Part shown: piece by piece, positions 55,688 through 64,000 of the stretch
Layout of the letters: each line of letters starts with the position of its first letter
Position numbering within the stretch: position 1 is the first letter of the stretch
Assembly (NCBI RefSeq): GCF_003665065.1
Contig: NZ_RCHR01000003.1
Coordinates: forward strand, 620,001-684,000
Direction of reading: 5' to 3'
DNA: 64,000 nucleotides
Source of the DNA: Oceanobacillus piezotolerans
Lineage (GTDB): Bacteria > Bacillota > Bacilli > Bacillales > Amphibacillaceae
Program-made: the position numbers and the translations under genes
The notes under the pieces: model-generated
Database searches by the model: none
The model's input: only the letters and a program-made list of their open reading frames with translations
Told to the model about the DNA's origin: nothing

Positions 55688-55700
55688 AGGAGAGTATGAG

Positions 55701-55886
55701 ATGCTTTCAAGAAATGAACGCATAAATTCTCCACATCGGAGAGAGATAGTCGAATTCGTGCCGCTTATCAAAACGGGTCAAGAAAAATTTTTAACGCACC
55801 TCAAGATATTTTTCAGGATTAAAACTGAAAATAAAGGGGAGAAGAAGAATAAAAGTGGAATATTTTATAGGAATTGTCCCACCTGA
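55701..55886 (+). CDS. Doubtful 61-codon frame
   Basis: ATG behind a good GAGGAGAG ribosome site, giving MLSRNERINSPHRREIVEF and a lysine-rich end, overlapping the next gene's start by 32 bp. No family recognised. It may be the remnant of a gene once ahead of the 2H phosphoesterase. Low support. Confidence 0.25.
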   Translation: MLSRNERINSPHRREIVEFVPLIKTGQEKFLTHLKIFFRIKTENKGEKKNKSGIFYRNCPT

Positions 55887-56400
55887 AGAATATTTAGAAC
55901 GAATTGAGCATTTTCAAAATAAATGGATTAAACGATCAGGTGTAGAGCCTCACATAACTTTAAAGGCGCAAGGCGGACTAACTCCAGATAAAAAATGGAT
56001 AGACAAAGTACAAAAAGTGTGTGATACTTTCAAACCATTCCAGGTCTCGTTAGATAAGCCAAAGTATTTTGGTGATCACATTTTATATTTGAGTGTTGTC
56101 TCACATCATTTACACAAATTGCATCAAGAAATAGTGCAAGTGATTTCACCGTCAGAAGACTTAATAGAACATTATTTTGAACTCGAAGCCTTTGTACCTC
56201 ACTTAACTCTGGGGAAAGAACAATACGGCGGAAACATTTCTACTGGTCTTTCTAAAAAAGAGCTAAAAGAAATGGAAAGATTAGCAGATAAAGAGTTAAC
56301 ACCATATCCTCATTTTGAAGTGAATTTTATTAGAGTGTATGAATTAAACATCGAAATGCAGAGATATGAAAGATATATAGACATCTCTTTAAGTAATTGA
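55855..56400 (+). CDS. 2H phosphoesterase / 2'-5' RNA ligase-like protein
   Basis: 181-residue member of the 2H superfamily with both active-site HxT motifs: H33-I-T35 in EPHITLK and H116-L-T118 in VPHLTLG. The YjcG-like group is the nearest match; the natural substrate is unknown, a cyclic phosphodiester or RNA end is expected. GTG start; the AAGGGGAGAAG ribosome site is rather far (about 12 bases). Confidence 0.83.
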   Translation: MEYFIGIVPPEEYLERIEHFQNKWIKRSGVEPHITLKAQGGLTPDKKWIDKVQKVCDTFKPFQVSLDKPKYFGDHILYLSVVSHHLHKLHQEIVQVISPSEDLIEHYFELEAFVPHLTLGKEQYGGNISTGLSKKELKEMERLADKELTPYPHFEVNFIRVYELNIEMQRYERYIDISLSN

Positions 56401-56530
56401 GGCTGGGACATATCTAAACTGCTTAACAAAAAAATCGAACGATGTGCTAATTTAGCGAAGTATATTTCCGCAGCGGTTGTCTCTGCTATTTCCTTCGGTT
56501 TTTCTTTTCAGCAAACGCATTTGTCCCAGT
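56401..56530. repeat. GGCTGGGACA-bounded intergenic repeat
   Basis: The block begins GGCTGGGACATA right after the stop of the previous gene and ends TGTCCCAG, an inverted terminal repeat. The same ends bound 58164-58396, and single ends occur at 57515 and 58458. Interior has TTTCCGCAGCGG, shared with the GC-rich repeats. The rest of the gap to 56698 is AT-rich. Confidence 0.65.
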
Positions 56531-56698
56531 GTCTTTTCTTATCCACTTCTTAAAGGCTAGGTCCTAAGCTGCCTCTTCAATAACAAACAGAAAAGATAAT
56601 GGTCCTTTTTCACTGTAATATAAATAGACACTCATCTCTGTTTCCTTAGGTGAATATGTTTATTCTTATAGACGTCATATTTATATGGGGGAATAGGG

Positions 56699-57481
56699 AT
56701 GGGCTATTATGTTAAGGTGGAATTGGATGTACATTTATATGTAGAAGATATAAATCCAAATGGTAAAAAGGCAATTGTCTTTTTACATGGCTGGCCATTA
56801 AACCATGAGCAATTTGAGTATCAGTTTGATGTTCTCCCTGAAATGGGGTATCGTTGTATCGGCATTGACTGGAGAGGCTTTGGGAAGTCTGACAAACCAA
56901 TCGATGGCTACAATTATGATCGATTAGCAGAAGATATTCGAGTAATCGTTCATGCACTTCAATTACATAACTTTATTCTTGTAGGTCATTCAACAGGTGG
57001 GGCGATTGCAATTCGGTATATGTCAAAGTTTAACGGCTACGGAGTGTCCAAACTGGTGCTTGTAGACGCTGCAGCTCCTGTAGGATTTACTGCAGAAACG
57101 GCGACTAGTTTTCTTGCTCTTGCATTAAATGACCGTCCAAAGATGATGCGAGAAGTAACTGAAACGTTTTTCTTTCAATATATAACACCTCCATTTTCTA
57201 ATTGGTTTATGCAACTGGGATTACAAGCAGCGGGTTGGTCAACAGCAGCAATAATCAAGACGCTAAGAGATGAGACACTTTATCAGGATTTGCAGCATAT
57301 CATTGCTCCAACTTTAATCATTCACGGTGTTCACGATAGAGTAATCCCGTTTGCACAGGCTGAGGAGCTTAACCAACAAATCAGAAATTCACAGCTTGTT
57401 CCATTTCATTACAGTGGTCATGGTCCGTTCTGGGAAGAACGTGGAAAGTTCAATGAGCTATTGAAGCAATACATTGGTTGA
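56699..57481 (+). CDS. Alpha/beta hydrolase
   Basis: Hydrolase of the non-haem peroxidase/haloalkane dehalogenase-like group, 260 residues. Oxyanion loop FLHGWPLNHEQF, nucleophile S98 in VGHSTGGAIAIRY, acid in IHGVHDRVIPF and His in HYSGHGPFWEE. Substrate unknown. ATG behind GGGGGAATAGG. Confidence 0.9.
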   Translation: MGYYVKVELDVHLYVEDINPNGKKAIVFLHGWPLNHEQFEYQFDVLPEMGYRCIGIDWRGFGKSDKPIDGYNYDRLAEDIRVIVHALQLHNFILVGHSTGGAIAIRYMSKFNGYGVSKLVLVDAAAPVGFTAETATSFLALALNDRPKMMREVTETFFFQYITPPFSNWFMQLGLQAAGWSTAAIIKTLRDETLYQDLQHIIAPTLIIHGVHDRVIPFAQAEELNQQIRNSQLVPFHYSGHGPFWEERGKFNELLKQYIG

Positions 57482-57733
57482 TGGCACTGCTACACCTTGG
57501 GGAAGAAGGAAGAGGTTGGGACAAAAGTGTTTAATCAAAAGATAAATCAGCACGTTGCCTAATGGAGAAATAGCTCAAGTAAATATTGTTATTGTTATTG
57601 TTATGCACGAATTTTCTGGATAATAAGAAGCTTTTGTTCCGTTAAAGGGCAGGTTAATTCCATAATCGAAAGGAAAAAGGTATATAGAAAGGGAACTATT
57701 TGAAATGCCGGATTAAATAAAGGGGAGAAGGAT

Positions 57734-58105
57734 ATGAGTAAATCATTTATTGAACAAGTACATTATATTAGAATTCCTGTAAAAGATTTAGAACTGTCTA
57801 CACAATGGTATAGAGATGTATTAGGGCTCGAGTTACTAAACAATACTGAGGAACTTGCGATTTTAAAAGTAAATGAAGGACCTTTCTTACTTATCTTAGT
57901 TCCAACCGAAGATGAAACATTTGCACATTTTACAATTGATGATAGACAAGAATTTAGCATTGGCTTTACAAGTCCAGAATTATCTAAATTCCATCAACAC
58001 TTAATGGATAATCAAGTTAAGGTCGAGGATATAAAAGAAGATAATGGTCATACCTTTTTCCACTTTTATGACCCAAATGGTAATAAACTTCAAGTACACT
58101 GGTAA
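57734..58105 (+). CDS. VOC/glyoxalase-fold protein 3
   Basis: 123 residues: VHYIRIPVKDLELSTQWYRDVLGL opens with His in strand 1 (shown as HYIRIPVKDLELSTQWY), FSIGFTSPELSKFHQHL in the middle and FFHFYDPNGNKLQVHW at the end. Likely metal-binding; substrate unknown. ATG after AAAGGGGAGAAGG. Confidence 0.87.
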   Translation: MSKSFIEQVHYIRIPVKDLELSTQWYRDVLGLELLNNTEELAILKVNEGPFLLILVPTEDETFAHFTIDDRQEFSIGFTSPELSKFHQHLMDNQVKVEDIKEDNGHTFFHFYDPNGNKLQVHW

Positions 58106-58163
58106 GATTATCCTGAAATAAATTACTTTATTTTATTAACAGGTGCTTTAACGGAATAAGAAC

Positions 58164-58396
58164 GAGGATGGGGCAATAGTTTTTCTCAAAAGCAAAACCC
58201 GAACTTTAACTAGCGGAGAAACACCGCTCCGGAAATACACTACGCTTTCCGCGGGCGCTGCTGAGCCTCCTCGTGCTTACGCACTGCGGGGTCTCACCTA
58301 GGCTTTTCATCCCGCAGGAGTCTCCGTGTATTTCCTCCGCTAATTTAGTACATTATTCGTCTTTTGATTCAAACTGTTTAGTTATGTCCCAGCCTC
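58164..58396. repeat. Nested repeat: module X inside a GAGGCTGGGACA-type element
   Basis: Outer ends GAGGATGGGGCA and TGTCCCAGCCTC form an inverted repeat. Inside, 58231-58346 is module X of the GC-rich repeat (GGAAATACACTACGCTTTCC to GTGTATTTCCTCCGCT), as at 22669-22784, suggesting one element inserted in the other. It fills the gap 58106-58481. Confidence 0.72.
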
Positions 58397-58481
58397 ATAT
58401 TTTTTGCCTGAAAAACAACAATACTATTTAACAAAGCCTTTGAATTGTACATTTAGTTATGTTCCAACCTGTAAATCTGCC

Positions 58482-58874
58482 TTACTCTTTCCACTTCGCC
58501 TTTTTGACAAACAATCCCTTGTAATAATGGAAATAGCCATAGATTAAATAGCTGTATGCAGTGGTCATTAGAACAGCAAGAAGAAGTAATGAATGATCAA
58601 CAAACACATGAAGCAGCAAGATATTAACAATGATCGGTGCAAGAACAGCAAGAGTTAATGGGATAAAAAGATTCCATAGCAGTAACACTCCACCAATTAC
58701 TTCTAAACTTTTCTCTGCCAGTAATAAATAATCAAATATAAATAAGGCCATTGCTTCTGGACTTGTTGCTATAAAGGGATCTAAACCAAAGTAAACGAAA
58801 TACCCATTAATCCCTGCAACAAAAAATACAATTCCAAGGAATATCCTGCTGGCGTGCATCCATCCTTTCTTCAT
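58482..58874 (-). CDS. DoxX-like membrane protein
   Basis: 130-residue protein with four hydrophobic helices and the DoxX-like openers ASRIFLGIVFFVAGINGY and LLAEKSLEVIGGVLLLWN. Function unknown. ATG 58874 is chosen because AAGGAGGTGG lies before it; the upstream ATG at 58895 precedes that ribosome site. Confidence 0.8.
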   Translation of the reverse strand: MKKGWMHASRIFLGIVFFVAGINGYFVYFGLDPFIATSPEAMALFIFDYLLLAEKSLEVIGGVLLLWNLFIPLTLAVLAPIIVNILLLHVFVDHSLLLLAVLMTTAYSYLIYGYFHYYKGLFVKKAKWKE

Positions 58875-59035
58875 TTTCTTCCACCTCCTTTTCATTTGGT
58901 GATAAAGAAAAACAGTGAAAAGGGACCTAACAGCACATCTTTACTTGCATTTTACCATATAATCCATTTATTCTACAGTAAAATTTAGACTAGTCTGAAA
59001 ACAGGGTGCACTGTAAATTAAATGGATAACGTCAC

Positions 59036-59064
59036 TTGACAGAAAATAAAATGCTATGTATCAT
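59036..59064 (+). promoter_or_regulatory. SigA promoter of the dabBA operon
   Basis: TTGACA (59036-59041), 17-bp spacer, TATCAT (59059-59064). It would start a leader of about 215 nt before dabB. Confidence 0.75.
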
Positions 59065-59192
59065 ATAAAAAAAGAGTTATAGATTGCTTTAGCATCTAGT
59101 TAAATCTTTGCATTTGACTATATGAAAAAGTAAATGTATATCGAACGGATTAAGATAATAGGTAGGTAGACGAGTAAAACCCATTCTTGGTG

Positions 59193-59262
59193 CGTTAATC
59201 GTAAACCGACAATTTTCCATGACTTGGACATAGAGTATGTCTAAGCTGTTAAATTGTCGGTT
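59193..59262 (+). terminator. Terminator hairpin in the dabBA leader (putative attenuator)
   Basis: AAACCGACAATTT (59203-59215) pairs with AAATTGTCGGTTT (about 59246-59258) and runs into TTTTTT; an inner stem CTTGGACAT/ATGTCTAAG makes the loop rigid. It lies between the promoter and the TTTGGAGG ribosome site with no gene in between, so it must be a read-through control point unless it serves a tiny RNA. Confidence 0.75.
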
Positions 59263-59285
59263 TTTTGTTGTTTGGAGGAATTTTT

Positions 59286-60803
59286 ATGGCAGATCTTTTT
59301 AGTATAGGACTTTTACCAACTTTATATTTTATCGTAATAGGAATCAGTGTAATTAGTGCATTTCTATTAATATTACCGAAAACGCCTTTGCAGTATATTC
59401 CAATTCATGTCGCTATTATGTTGTTTCCGCCAATATTAGCTTTCCTGGAATTGTTGTTTAACCATGGTCCAATCATAAACGGGATGTTTCGTATGGATTC
59501 TTTATCGTGGTTACTGTCTTGCTTTGTACTCACGGTAGGTGTCATCGTCCAGAAATTCTCCATTCACTATATGTTAGGCGATAACGCTTATCGAAAGTAT
59601 TTCGCATTGCTATCCTTAACAACCATAGCAAATTCTTTTATATGGTTTAGTGAGAATATTCGATTAATTGCCTTGTTCTGGGGGTTAACAATAGTTGGAC
59701 TTATCGGCTTAATTCGGTTGCGAAAAGAATGGCAGATTGCTAGAAATGTCGCTGCTCTAACAGGTGGAATGTTTTTGATAAGCTGGCTGCTGCTAGTCGG
59801 CGCATTTATAGGTTTAGCAGAAATAACAGGACACTGGCAGTTAACTTCAATCCTGGAGGAAGATTTGACAGGTGGGGAGGAAACAGTGATAACGCTATGC
59901 ATCGTTATTGCGATGTTAATTCCTGCAGCTCAAGTTCCTTTTCAACGTTGGCTGTTAAATTCAGTAGTAACACCAACTCCAGTGTCTGCTGTCATGCATG
60001 CAGGAATTGTCAATGTGGGAGCAATGATGCTAACCCGATTTGGACCTCTGTTTGACGGCTGGGTCGTCCAGCTTCTGTTAGTAATGGTTGCAAGTGTCTC
60101 CGTTTTAATTGGTACAGGAATCATGCTTGTCCAAGTTGATTATAAGCGCCAGCTAGTCGGTTCCACCATGGCGCAAATGGGATTTATGCTTGTTCAATGT
60201 GCTCTGGGAGCTTATGTTGCTGCCATCACGCATGCCATTCTTCACGGATTATTTAAAGCAACATTATTCTTAGAATCTGGGTTTGCGATTAAACAAGCGA
60301 GTACAAATCATAAACAGGAGGTACCTTCCTCACTTTGTAAACTAATGGCACTGACACTCGGAATGCTCGTTGGATTTGGTTTTTGGTTCACATCACCAGG
60401 AGCTGGTTATTCCATAGTGAGTTCGCTAATTGTCGGCTGGTCATTTACACTTGCTTTTGCTCAGTTATTCTCCATTCGAAACGGAAAAATGGGATTCGTT
60501 CTAAGCACCATCATTATGATTGCATCAGCAAGCCTGTTTATCATTACTCATTATGGATTCCAATGGCTGTTGGAAGAGACGTATCATGCTGATGCTCCAT
60601 CATCCTTTTCTGTATTTATTATTTTGTTCGTCTTAATTATAGGGAGTCTTGTTGGTTGGTATATCGCCAATCATACATCATCTAAAGTATATCGGATGAT
60701 GTATCTCTGGCTAGTGAAAATAGGAGAGCCAAAAACCGCTTCTATTGAAAAACATCCAAAATATTTATCTCAATTACTGTCTAAAGGAGGGGATTATCGA
60801 TGA
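59286..60803 (+). CDS. dabB: Inorganic carbon transporter membrane subunit DabB
   Basis: Proton-antiporter-fold membrane subunit, formerly annotated NADH dehydrogenase subunit 5, that energises DabA for CO2/bicarbonate accumulation. 505 residues, about 13 hydrophobic segments, with antiporter-core blocks VPFQRWLLNSVVTPTPVSAVMHAG (here VPFQRWLLNSVVTPT and SAVMHAGIVN) and THAILHGLFKATLFL. ATG 59286 behind TTTGGAGG. Its stop overlaps the dabA start (ATGA). Confidence 0.93.
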   Translation: MADLFSIGLLPTLYFIVIGISVISAFLLILPKTPLQYIPIHVAIMLFPPILAFLELLFNHGPIINGMFRMDSLSWLLSCFVLTVGVIVQKFSIHYMLGDNAYRKYFALLSLTTIANSFIWFSENIRLIALFWGLTIVGLIGLIRLRKEWQIARNVAALTGGMFLISWLLLVGAFIGLAEITGHWQLTSILEEDLTGGEETVITLCIVIAMLIPAAQVPFQRWLLNSVVTPTPVSAVMHAGIVNVGAMMLTRFGPLFDGWVVQLLLVMVASVSVLIGTGIMLVQVDYKRQLVGSTMAQMGFMLVQCALGAYVAAITHAILHGLFKATLFLESGFAIKQASTNHKQEVPSSLCKLMALTLGMLVGFGFWFTSPGAGYSIVSSLIVGWSFTLAFAQLFSIRNGKMGFVLSTIIMIASASLFIITHYGFQWLLEETYHADAPSSFSVFIILFVLIIGSLVGWYIANHTSSKVYRMMYLWLVKIGEPKTASIEKHPKYLSQLLSKGGDYR

Positions 60804-63394
60804 GCAGTGCTCTAATACATCAATATTGGACAAGGGAAGTTCCTTTTGAAATAAATGAAACGATCCAAGAGGCTAGTAAAGTTATCGTGCCTTATGGACC
60901 AATCACTGCATTTGCTGCTCGCCATCCTTGGGAGAAATTAGAAGAAGAAACATTTGCGAATGTAGCACGCCGTTTTAAGGAAGTAGTGGATGTGGATATA
61001 CTTCCCAGCGAGACGGTTATTCAGGATGCATTAGCACGTGGTGATATTGATACTGGACATGTAGAAAAGCTGCTTAATCTATGGATCAGGCAGCAGAAGA
61101 TTGATTTGCCTTTCGAACTTCAACAGGCTTATTGCTTTCATCAGTTGGATAGAAGCACTTCAAGCGAAAAGGCATTACCTATACAGAAGGAACTCACACA
61201 AACGCTTAAACCCTATCTTTCTTCTATGAAAGAGACAGTTGTAAATACGGCAAGCAAACAGCTGGAACGGCTAGGAAAAGGAAAGATAGCGAAAAACCTG
61301 GACAAGCAAATGATCAAATGGTCTAAGCTCTATTTGGATGATTCACAAGCTGTATGGAGACTTCCAGGAAAGGAAGAAGGTTTTTATAAGGCGTGGAAGC
61401 AGCTTATCGTGCATGATCCGGATATTCCAGCGTACGTCCAAATGCAACTAAAGGATTTGCCCGAGGAAGCTGAATTGGCATTATACGAAGCAATAAGAAT
61501 TCTGGAAATCCCGCAAAACCTGGTACAAGGTTACTTGGAAGCTCATTTATTGGCATTACCTGGCTGGTCTGGGATGATGCTATGGCGTTCGGAGCAGTCT
61601 GCTAAAGATGCTTCTTTATTGAAGGAGTATCTAGCTGTACGGATTACTCTCGAGGTGGCCTTTATGATGCCATATCTTCCAATTGATTTAATAAAGGACA
61701 ATGACACCGCGGAATTGGAGAATATTGTTCGTTCGTGGGAGAATTGGCTGAATTCTCATGATTGGTTAGCTCTATCAGAAAAAGAACAACAGGAACGGAT
61801 AAAGCTTGCATATGCGTTTGATTCAGTAACGAAACAGAGTATTTGGTTAGAAGCATGGGAGAGGACATATGCAGATAAACTGAAGACTCATTTACAAAAA
61901 GGCTTCAGAACGAAGAAAGAAGAAGCAATGCCAGAAGCACAGTTTGCATTTTGTATTGATGTACGTTCTGAACCATTCCGGAGAGCACTTGAAAAAGCTG
62001 GCCCATTTGAAACGTTTGGTACTGCAGGCTTTTTTGGTCTTCCAATCGAAACTTGTAAGCTTGGTGAAGCAAAAACGCATCCTTCCTTACCAGTGATGAA
62101 CAAGCCATCGTATCGTATAAAAGAAACGGCTGCAGAAGAAGCGCAAAAAGATTATCAGAGTCGTTTAGCAGCGGCCCTTTCGCCGTATCATACTTTCAAA
62201 TCGATGAAGCTAAACTTAATGTCAAGTGTTATGCTGCCAGATATAAGTGGACCGTGGTTGGCTTTTAAGACGATGGCACGGAGCTTTCTGCCTAGTAAAA
62301 CTGGCGTTGGGATACGAAAGGTAGCGAGCCGTTTGACAAACAAACCAGTGACAAAGCTTTCACTTGATCGCGTTTCTTATGCAGACGGAGAGCTTCCAAC
62401 TGGTTTTACCGAAGAAGAGAAGGTATTCTATGCACGCCAGGCGTTACAAACAATGGGGCTAACAGAGAATTTTTCCAGTTTAGTAGTTATTTGCGGACAT
62501 GCTAGTCATAGTACCAATAATCCGTATGCCTCTTCACTTGATTGTGGTGCTTGTGGAGGTGCATCGAGTGGATTTAATGCACGAGTTCTTGCAAACCTAT
62601 GTAATCTTCCTGAAGTAAGAGCAGTCTTGCGTGAAGAAGGAATCGTTATCCCAGAAGAAACCGTATTTATTGCTGCCGAGCATATCACAACAACAGATGA
62701 GCTAAAGTTTATGGATATACCGGAACTCTCTGGAAAAGCTAAGATTGTGTTTGAAAATATTCAAACTATATTACCAGATGTCAGAGAAGAAGTGAATATG
62801 AGAAGAACAATGGAATTACCAAGCATCACTTCCTCGAATCCAATAAAGGAAACCATGAGACGTGCAGAAGATTGGAGTGAAACACGGCCTGAATGGGGGT
62901 TAGCTAAAAACGCGGCCTTTATTATTGGAAGCAGATCGATTAGTAAACATTCCAACTTACATGGCAGGGTATTCTTGCATAATTATGATTGGCAAAAGGA
63001 TACAGACGGGGCGATTCTTCATAGCATTATTTCCGGTCCTGCAACAGTAACACAGTGGATTAATCTTCAGTACTATGCATCGACTGTTGCTCCGCATTAT
63101 TATGGAAGTGGAAACAAAACAACGCAATCCGTTACTTCTGGCATTGGTGTGATGCAAGGCAATGGAAGTGATTTATTAACCGGTCTTCCATGGCAATCTG
63201 TGATGGAGTCAGATCGTGCTTTATACCATCAGCCACTGCGCCTGCTCATTGTAATCCAAGCACCATCCAGTTACGTAAAACGTTTGTTATCCAATCATCC
63301 TGCATTTAGGAAAAAAGTAGATAATAACTGGATTCACCTTGTGAGTATGGATGCAGACGGAAATTGGATAGAATGGTCCTCGTCTCAAGCTTAA
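60800..63394 (+). CDS. dabA: Inorganic carbon transporter zinc subunit DabA (UPF0753/YbcC)
   Basis: Carbonic-anhydrase-like subunit of the DAB inorganic-carbon uptake complex, peripheral to the membrane. 864 residues. The expected zinc ligands are present: C385 and D387 in AFCIDVRSEPFR, H567 in VICGHASHSTNNPYASSLDC and C582 in CGACGG (spacing as in the characterised DabA). Overlaps dabB by four bases, so subunits are made together. Should raise cytosolic bicarbonate for carboxylases. Confidence 0.96.
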   Translation: MSSALIHQYWTREVPFEINETIQEASKVIVPYGPITAFAARHPWEKLEEETFANVARRFKEVVDVDILPSETVIQDALARGDIDTGHVEKLLNLWIRQQKIDLPFELQQAYCFHQLDRSTSSEKALPIQKELTQTLKPYLSSMKETVVNTASKQLERLGKGKIAKNLDKQMIKWSKLYLDDSQAVWRLPGKEEGFYKAWKQLIVHDPDIPAYVQMQLKDLPEEAELALYEAIRILEIPQNLVQGYLEAHLLALPGWSGMMLWRSEQSAKDASLLKEYLAVRITLEVAFMMPYLPIDLIKDNDTAELENIVRSWENWLNSHDWLALSEKEQQERIKLAYAFDSVTKQSIWLEAWERTYADKLKTHLQKGFRTKKEEAMPEAQFAFCIDVRSEPFRRALEKAGPFETFGTAGFFGLPIETCKLGEAKTHPSLPVMNKPSYRIKETAAEEAQKDYQSRLAAALSPYHTFKSMKLNLMSSVMLPDISGPWLAFKTMARSFLPSKTGVGIRKVASRLTNKPVTKLSLDRVSYADGELPTGFTEEEKVFYARQALQTMGLTENFSSLVVICGHASHSTNNPYASSLDCGACGGASSGFNARVLANLCNLPEVRAVLREEGIVIPEETVFIAAEHITTTDELKFMDIPELSGKAKIVFENIQTILPDVREEVNMRRTMELPSITSSNPIKETMRRAEDWSETRPEWGLAKNAAFIIGSRSISKHSNLHGRVFLHNYDWQKDTDGAILHSIISGPATVTQWINLQYYASTVAPHYYGSGNKTTQSVTSGIGVMQGNGSDLLTGLPWQSVMESDRALYHQPLRLLIVIQAPSSYVKRLLSNHPAFRKKVDNNWIHLVSMDADGNWIEWSSSQA

Positions 63395-63482
63395 CTTCTT
63401 GCTTAAAATCATGTCATTTTACAGAGGATAGAAAAAAAGAGTAAAATATCAGTTGTAGTTAGAAATTGAAGGAGAGTACGAG

Positions 63483-63848
63483 ATGGACAAATCAAAAGGC
63501 GCGTTAGAAGCGGAGGTTAGTCGGGCATTAACACAATGGGAGAAAAATTATCTCGGACGTGGTTCGCTTTCCGTTAAGTCAGATATTTTACGGGATATGA
63601 TTATTGTCTCCTTGCGTGGAATCCTAACCCCCGCAGAATATGCCCTATGTAAAGACACAGAAGGAATGATTCCGGTGAAAGAATATCGAAACGGTTTAGT
63701 GGAGTCAGGTGTCGATGAATTAAAGGAAATTATATTAAGCTTAACGAATTTTGAAGTGTGCAGCTTTTATACGGATATCAGTACTAAGACAGGAGAAAGA
63801 ATCATCGTTTTTAAGCTCACTGGTAATCTTGAAGAAACATTTGCATAA
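63483..63848 (+). CDS. ybcI: DUF2294 protein (YbcI type)
   Basis: 121-residue soluble protein of the DUF2294 family; function unknown. Family-like blocks are LGRGSLSVKSDILRDMIIVSLRGILTPAE and DISTKTGERIIVFKL (first split as SVKSDILRDMII, SLRGILTPAEYAL). In B. subtilis ybcI is in the same neighbourhood as the ndhF-ybcC (dabBA) genes, so a link to inorganic-carbon uptake is plausible. Own ribosome site; ends in a shared terminator. Confidence 0.85.
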   Translation: MDKSKGALEAEVSRALTQWEKNYLGRGSLSVKSDILRDMIIVSLRGILTPAEYALCKDTEGMIPVKEYRNGLVESGVDELKEIILSLTNFEVCSFYTDISTKTGERIIVFKLTGNLEETFA

Positions 63849-63869
63849 CTGCTCCAATGATTTATGAAA

Positions 63870-63896
63870 AACAGCCTACCGTAAGTAGGCTGTTTA
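63870..63896. terminator. Terminator between convergent ybcI and the repeat protein gene
   Basis: AAACAGCCTAC pairs with GTAGGCTGTTT around CGTAA; the better T-run serves the minus-strand gene. Confidence 0.85.
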
Positions 63897-63902
63897 TGAT
63901 GA

Positions 63903-64000
63903 TTAATAAAATCCTCCAAAGCCAAACCCATAACCTGGATAACCAAACCCATAGCCCGGATAACCAAACCCATAGCCTGGATAACCAAACCCATAACCTC
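63903..64000 (-). CDS. Gly-Tyr-Phe-Pro repeat protein (5' part outside window)
   Basis: The last 32 codons of a minus-strand gene, ending GFGGFY-stop. It consists of perfect GYGFGYP heptads (three and a half seen), with 21-bp DNA repeats that differ only at third positions. No ribosome site is visible since the start lies beyond the window. Composition fits spore-coat or spore-surface low-complexity proteins of Bacillaceae, which is inference. Confidence 0.7.
   Translation of the reverse strand, partial: GYGFGYPGYGFGYPGYGFGYPGYGFGFGGFY

Overview
The window is chromosome of a low-GC, spore-forming Firmicute of the family Bacillaceae, most probably Oceanobacillus or a close relative. This rests on near-complete conservation of the Bacillus subtilis gene order miaA-hfq / spoVK-hflX-ynbB-glnR-glnA / lexA-yneB-ynzC / tkt / sirA-yneF-ccdA-yneI-ccdC-yneK / acnA-yneN / tlp-yneP-yneQ / plsY-yneT / parE-parC, and on sporulation genes (spoVK, sirA, tlp, a sporulation-type kinase). 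The genus is my inference from protein style and intergenic repeats. I saw no rRNA, tRNA or CRISPR array.

Region by region. 1-7.1 kb: tRNA modification, Hfq, the SpoVK ATPase, HflX and the glnRA operon with two GlnR boxes. 7.1-9 kb: divergent SOS region in which lexA faces a 31-codon membrane peptide, a resolvase and ynzC. 9-12.4 kb: transketolase, sirA, a structured MITE-like element and yneF. 12.4-15.7 kb: an AT-rich island between two copies of the last 83 bp of yneF, holding a run of small, individually promoted unknown genes. 15.7-26.4 kb: cytochrome c biogenesis, an orphan kinase, aconitase, a thiol-disulfide protein, a probable Fur/FbpB-type locus, tlp, a thioesterase, YidD and PlsY. 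26.6-31.8 kb: a CoA-binding protein and topoisomerase IV. 32-35.8 kb: a shortened yng-type (leucine/branched acyl-CoA) operon lacking the biotin carboxylase, HMG-CoA lyase and acyl-CoA synthetase. 36-53.8 kb: dynamin, 5' nuclease, metabolic enzymes, an ABC exporter and an RNase J homologue. 54-58.9 kb: a cell-wall LysM/3D protein and small glyoxalase-fold and hydrolase genes between repeats. 59-63.9 kb: a DabB-DabA inorganic-carbon uptake operon behind a long leader with a terminator hairpin, then a DUF2294 gene. The window ends inside a Gly-Tyr-Phe-Pro repeat protein.

The best candidates for something undescribed are: (1) the 3.3-kb yneF-linked island, which looks like a small integrated element carrying a cassette array with recurring promoter, ribosome-site and terminator modules but no integrase; (2) the leader and terminator ahead of dabBA, a possible RNA switch for bicarbonate uptake; (3) a 31-aa SOS-controlled membrane peptide in the position of yneA/sosA; and (4) several multi-hairpin repeat families. 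All coordinates and motifs come from direct reading; family names rest on recognition, not database searches.
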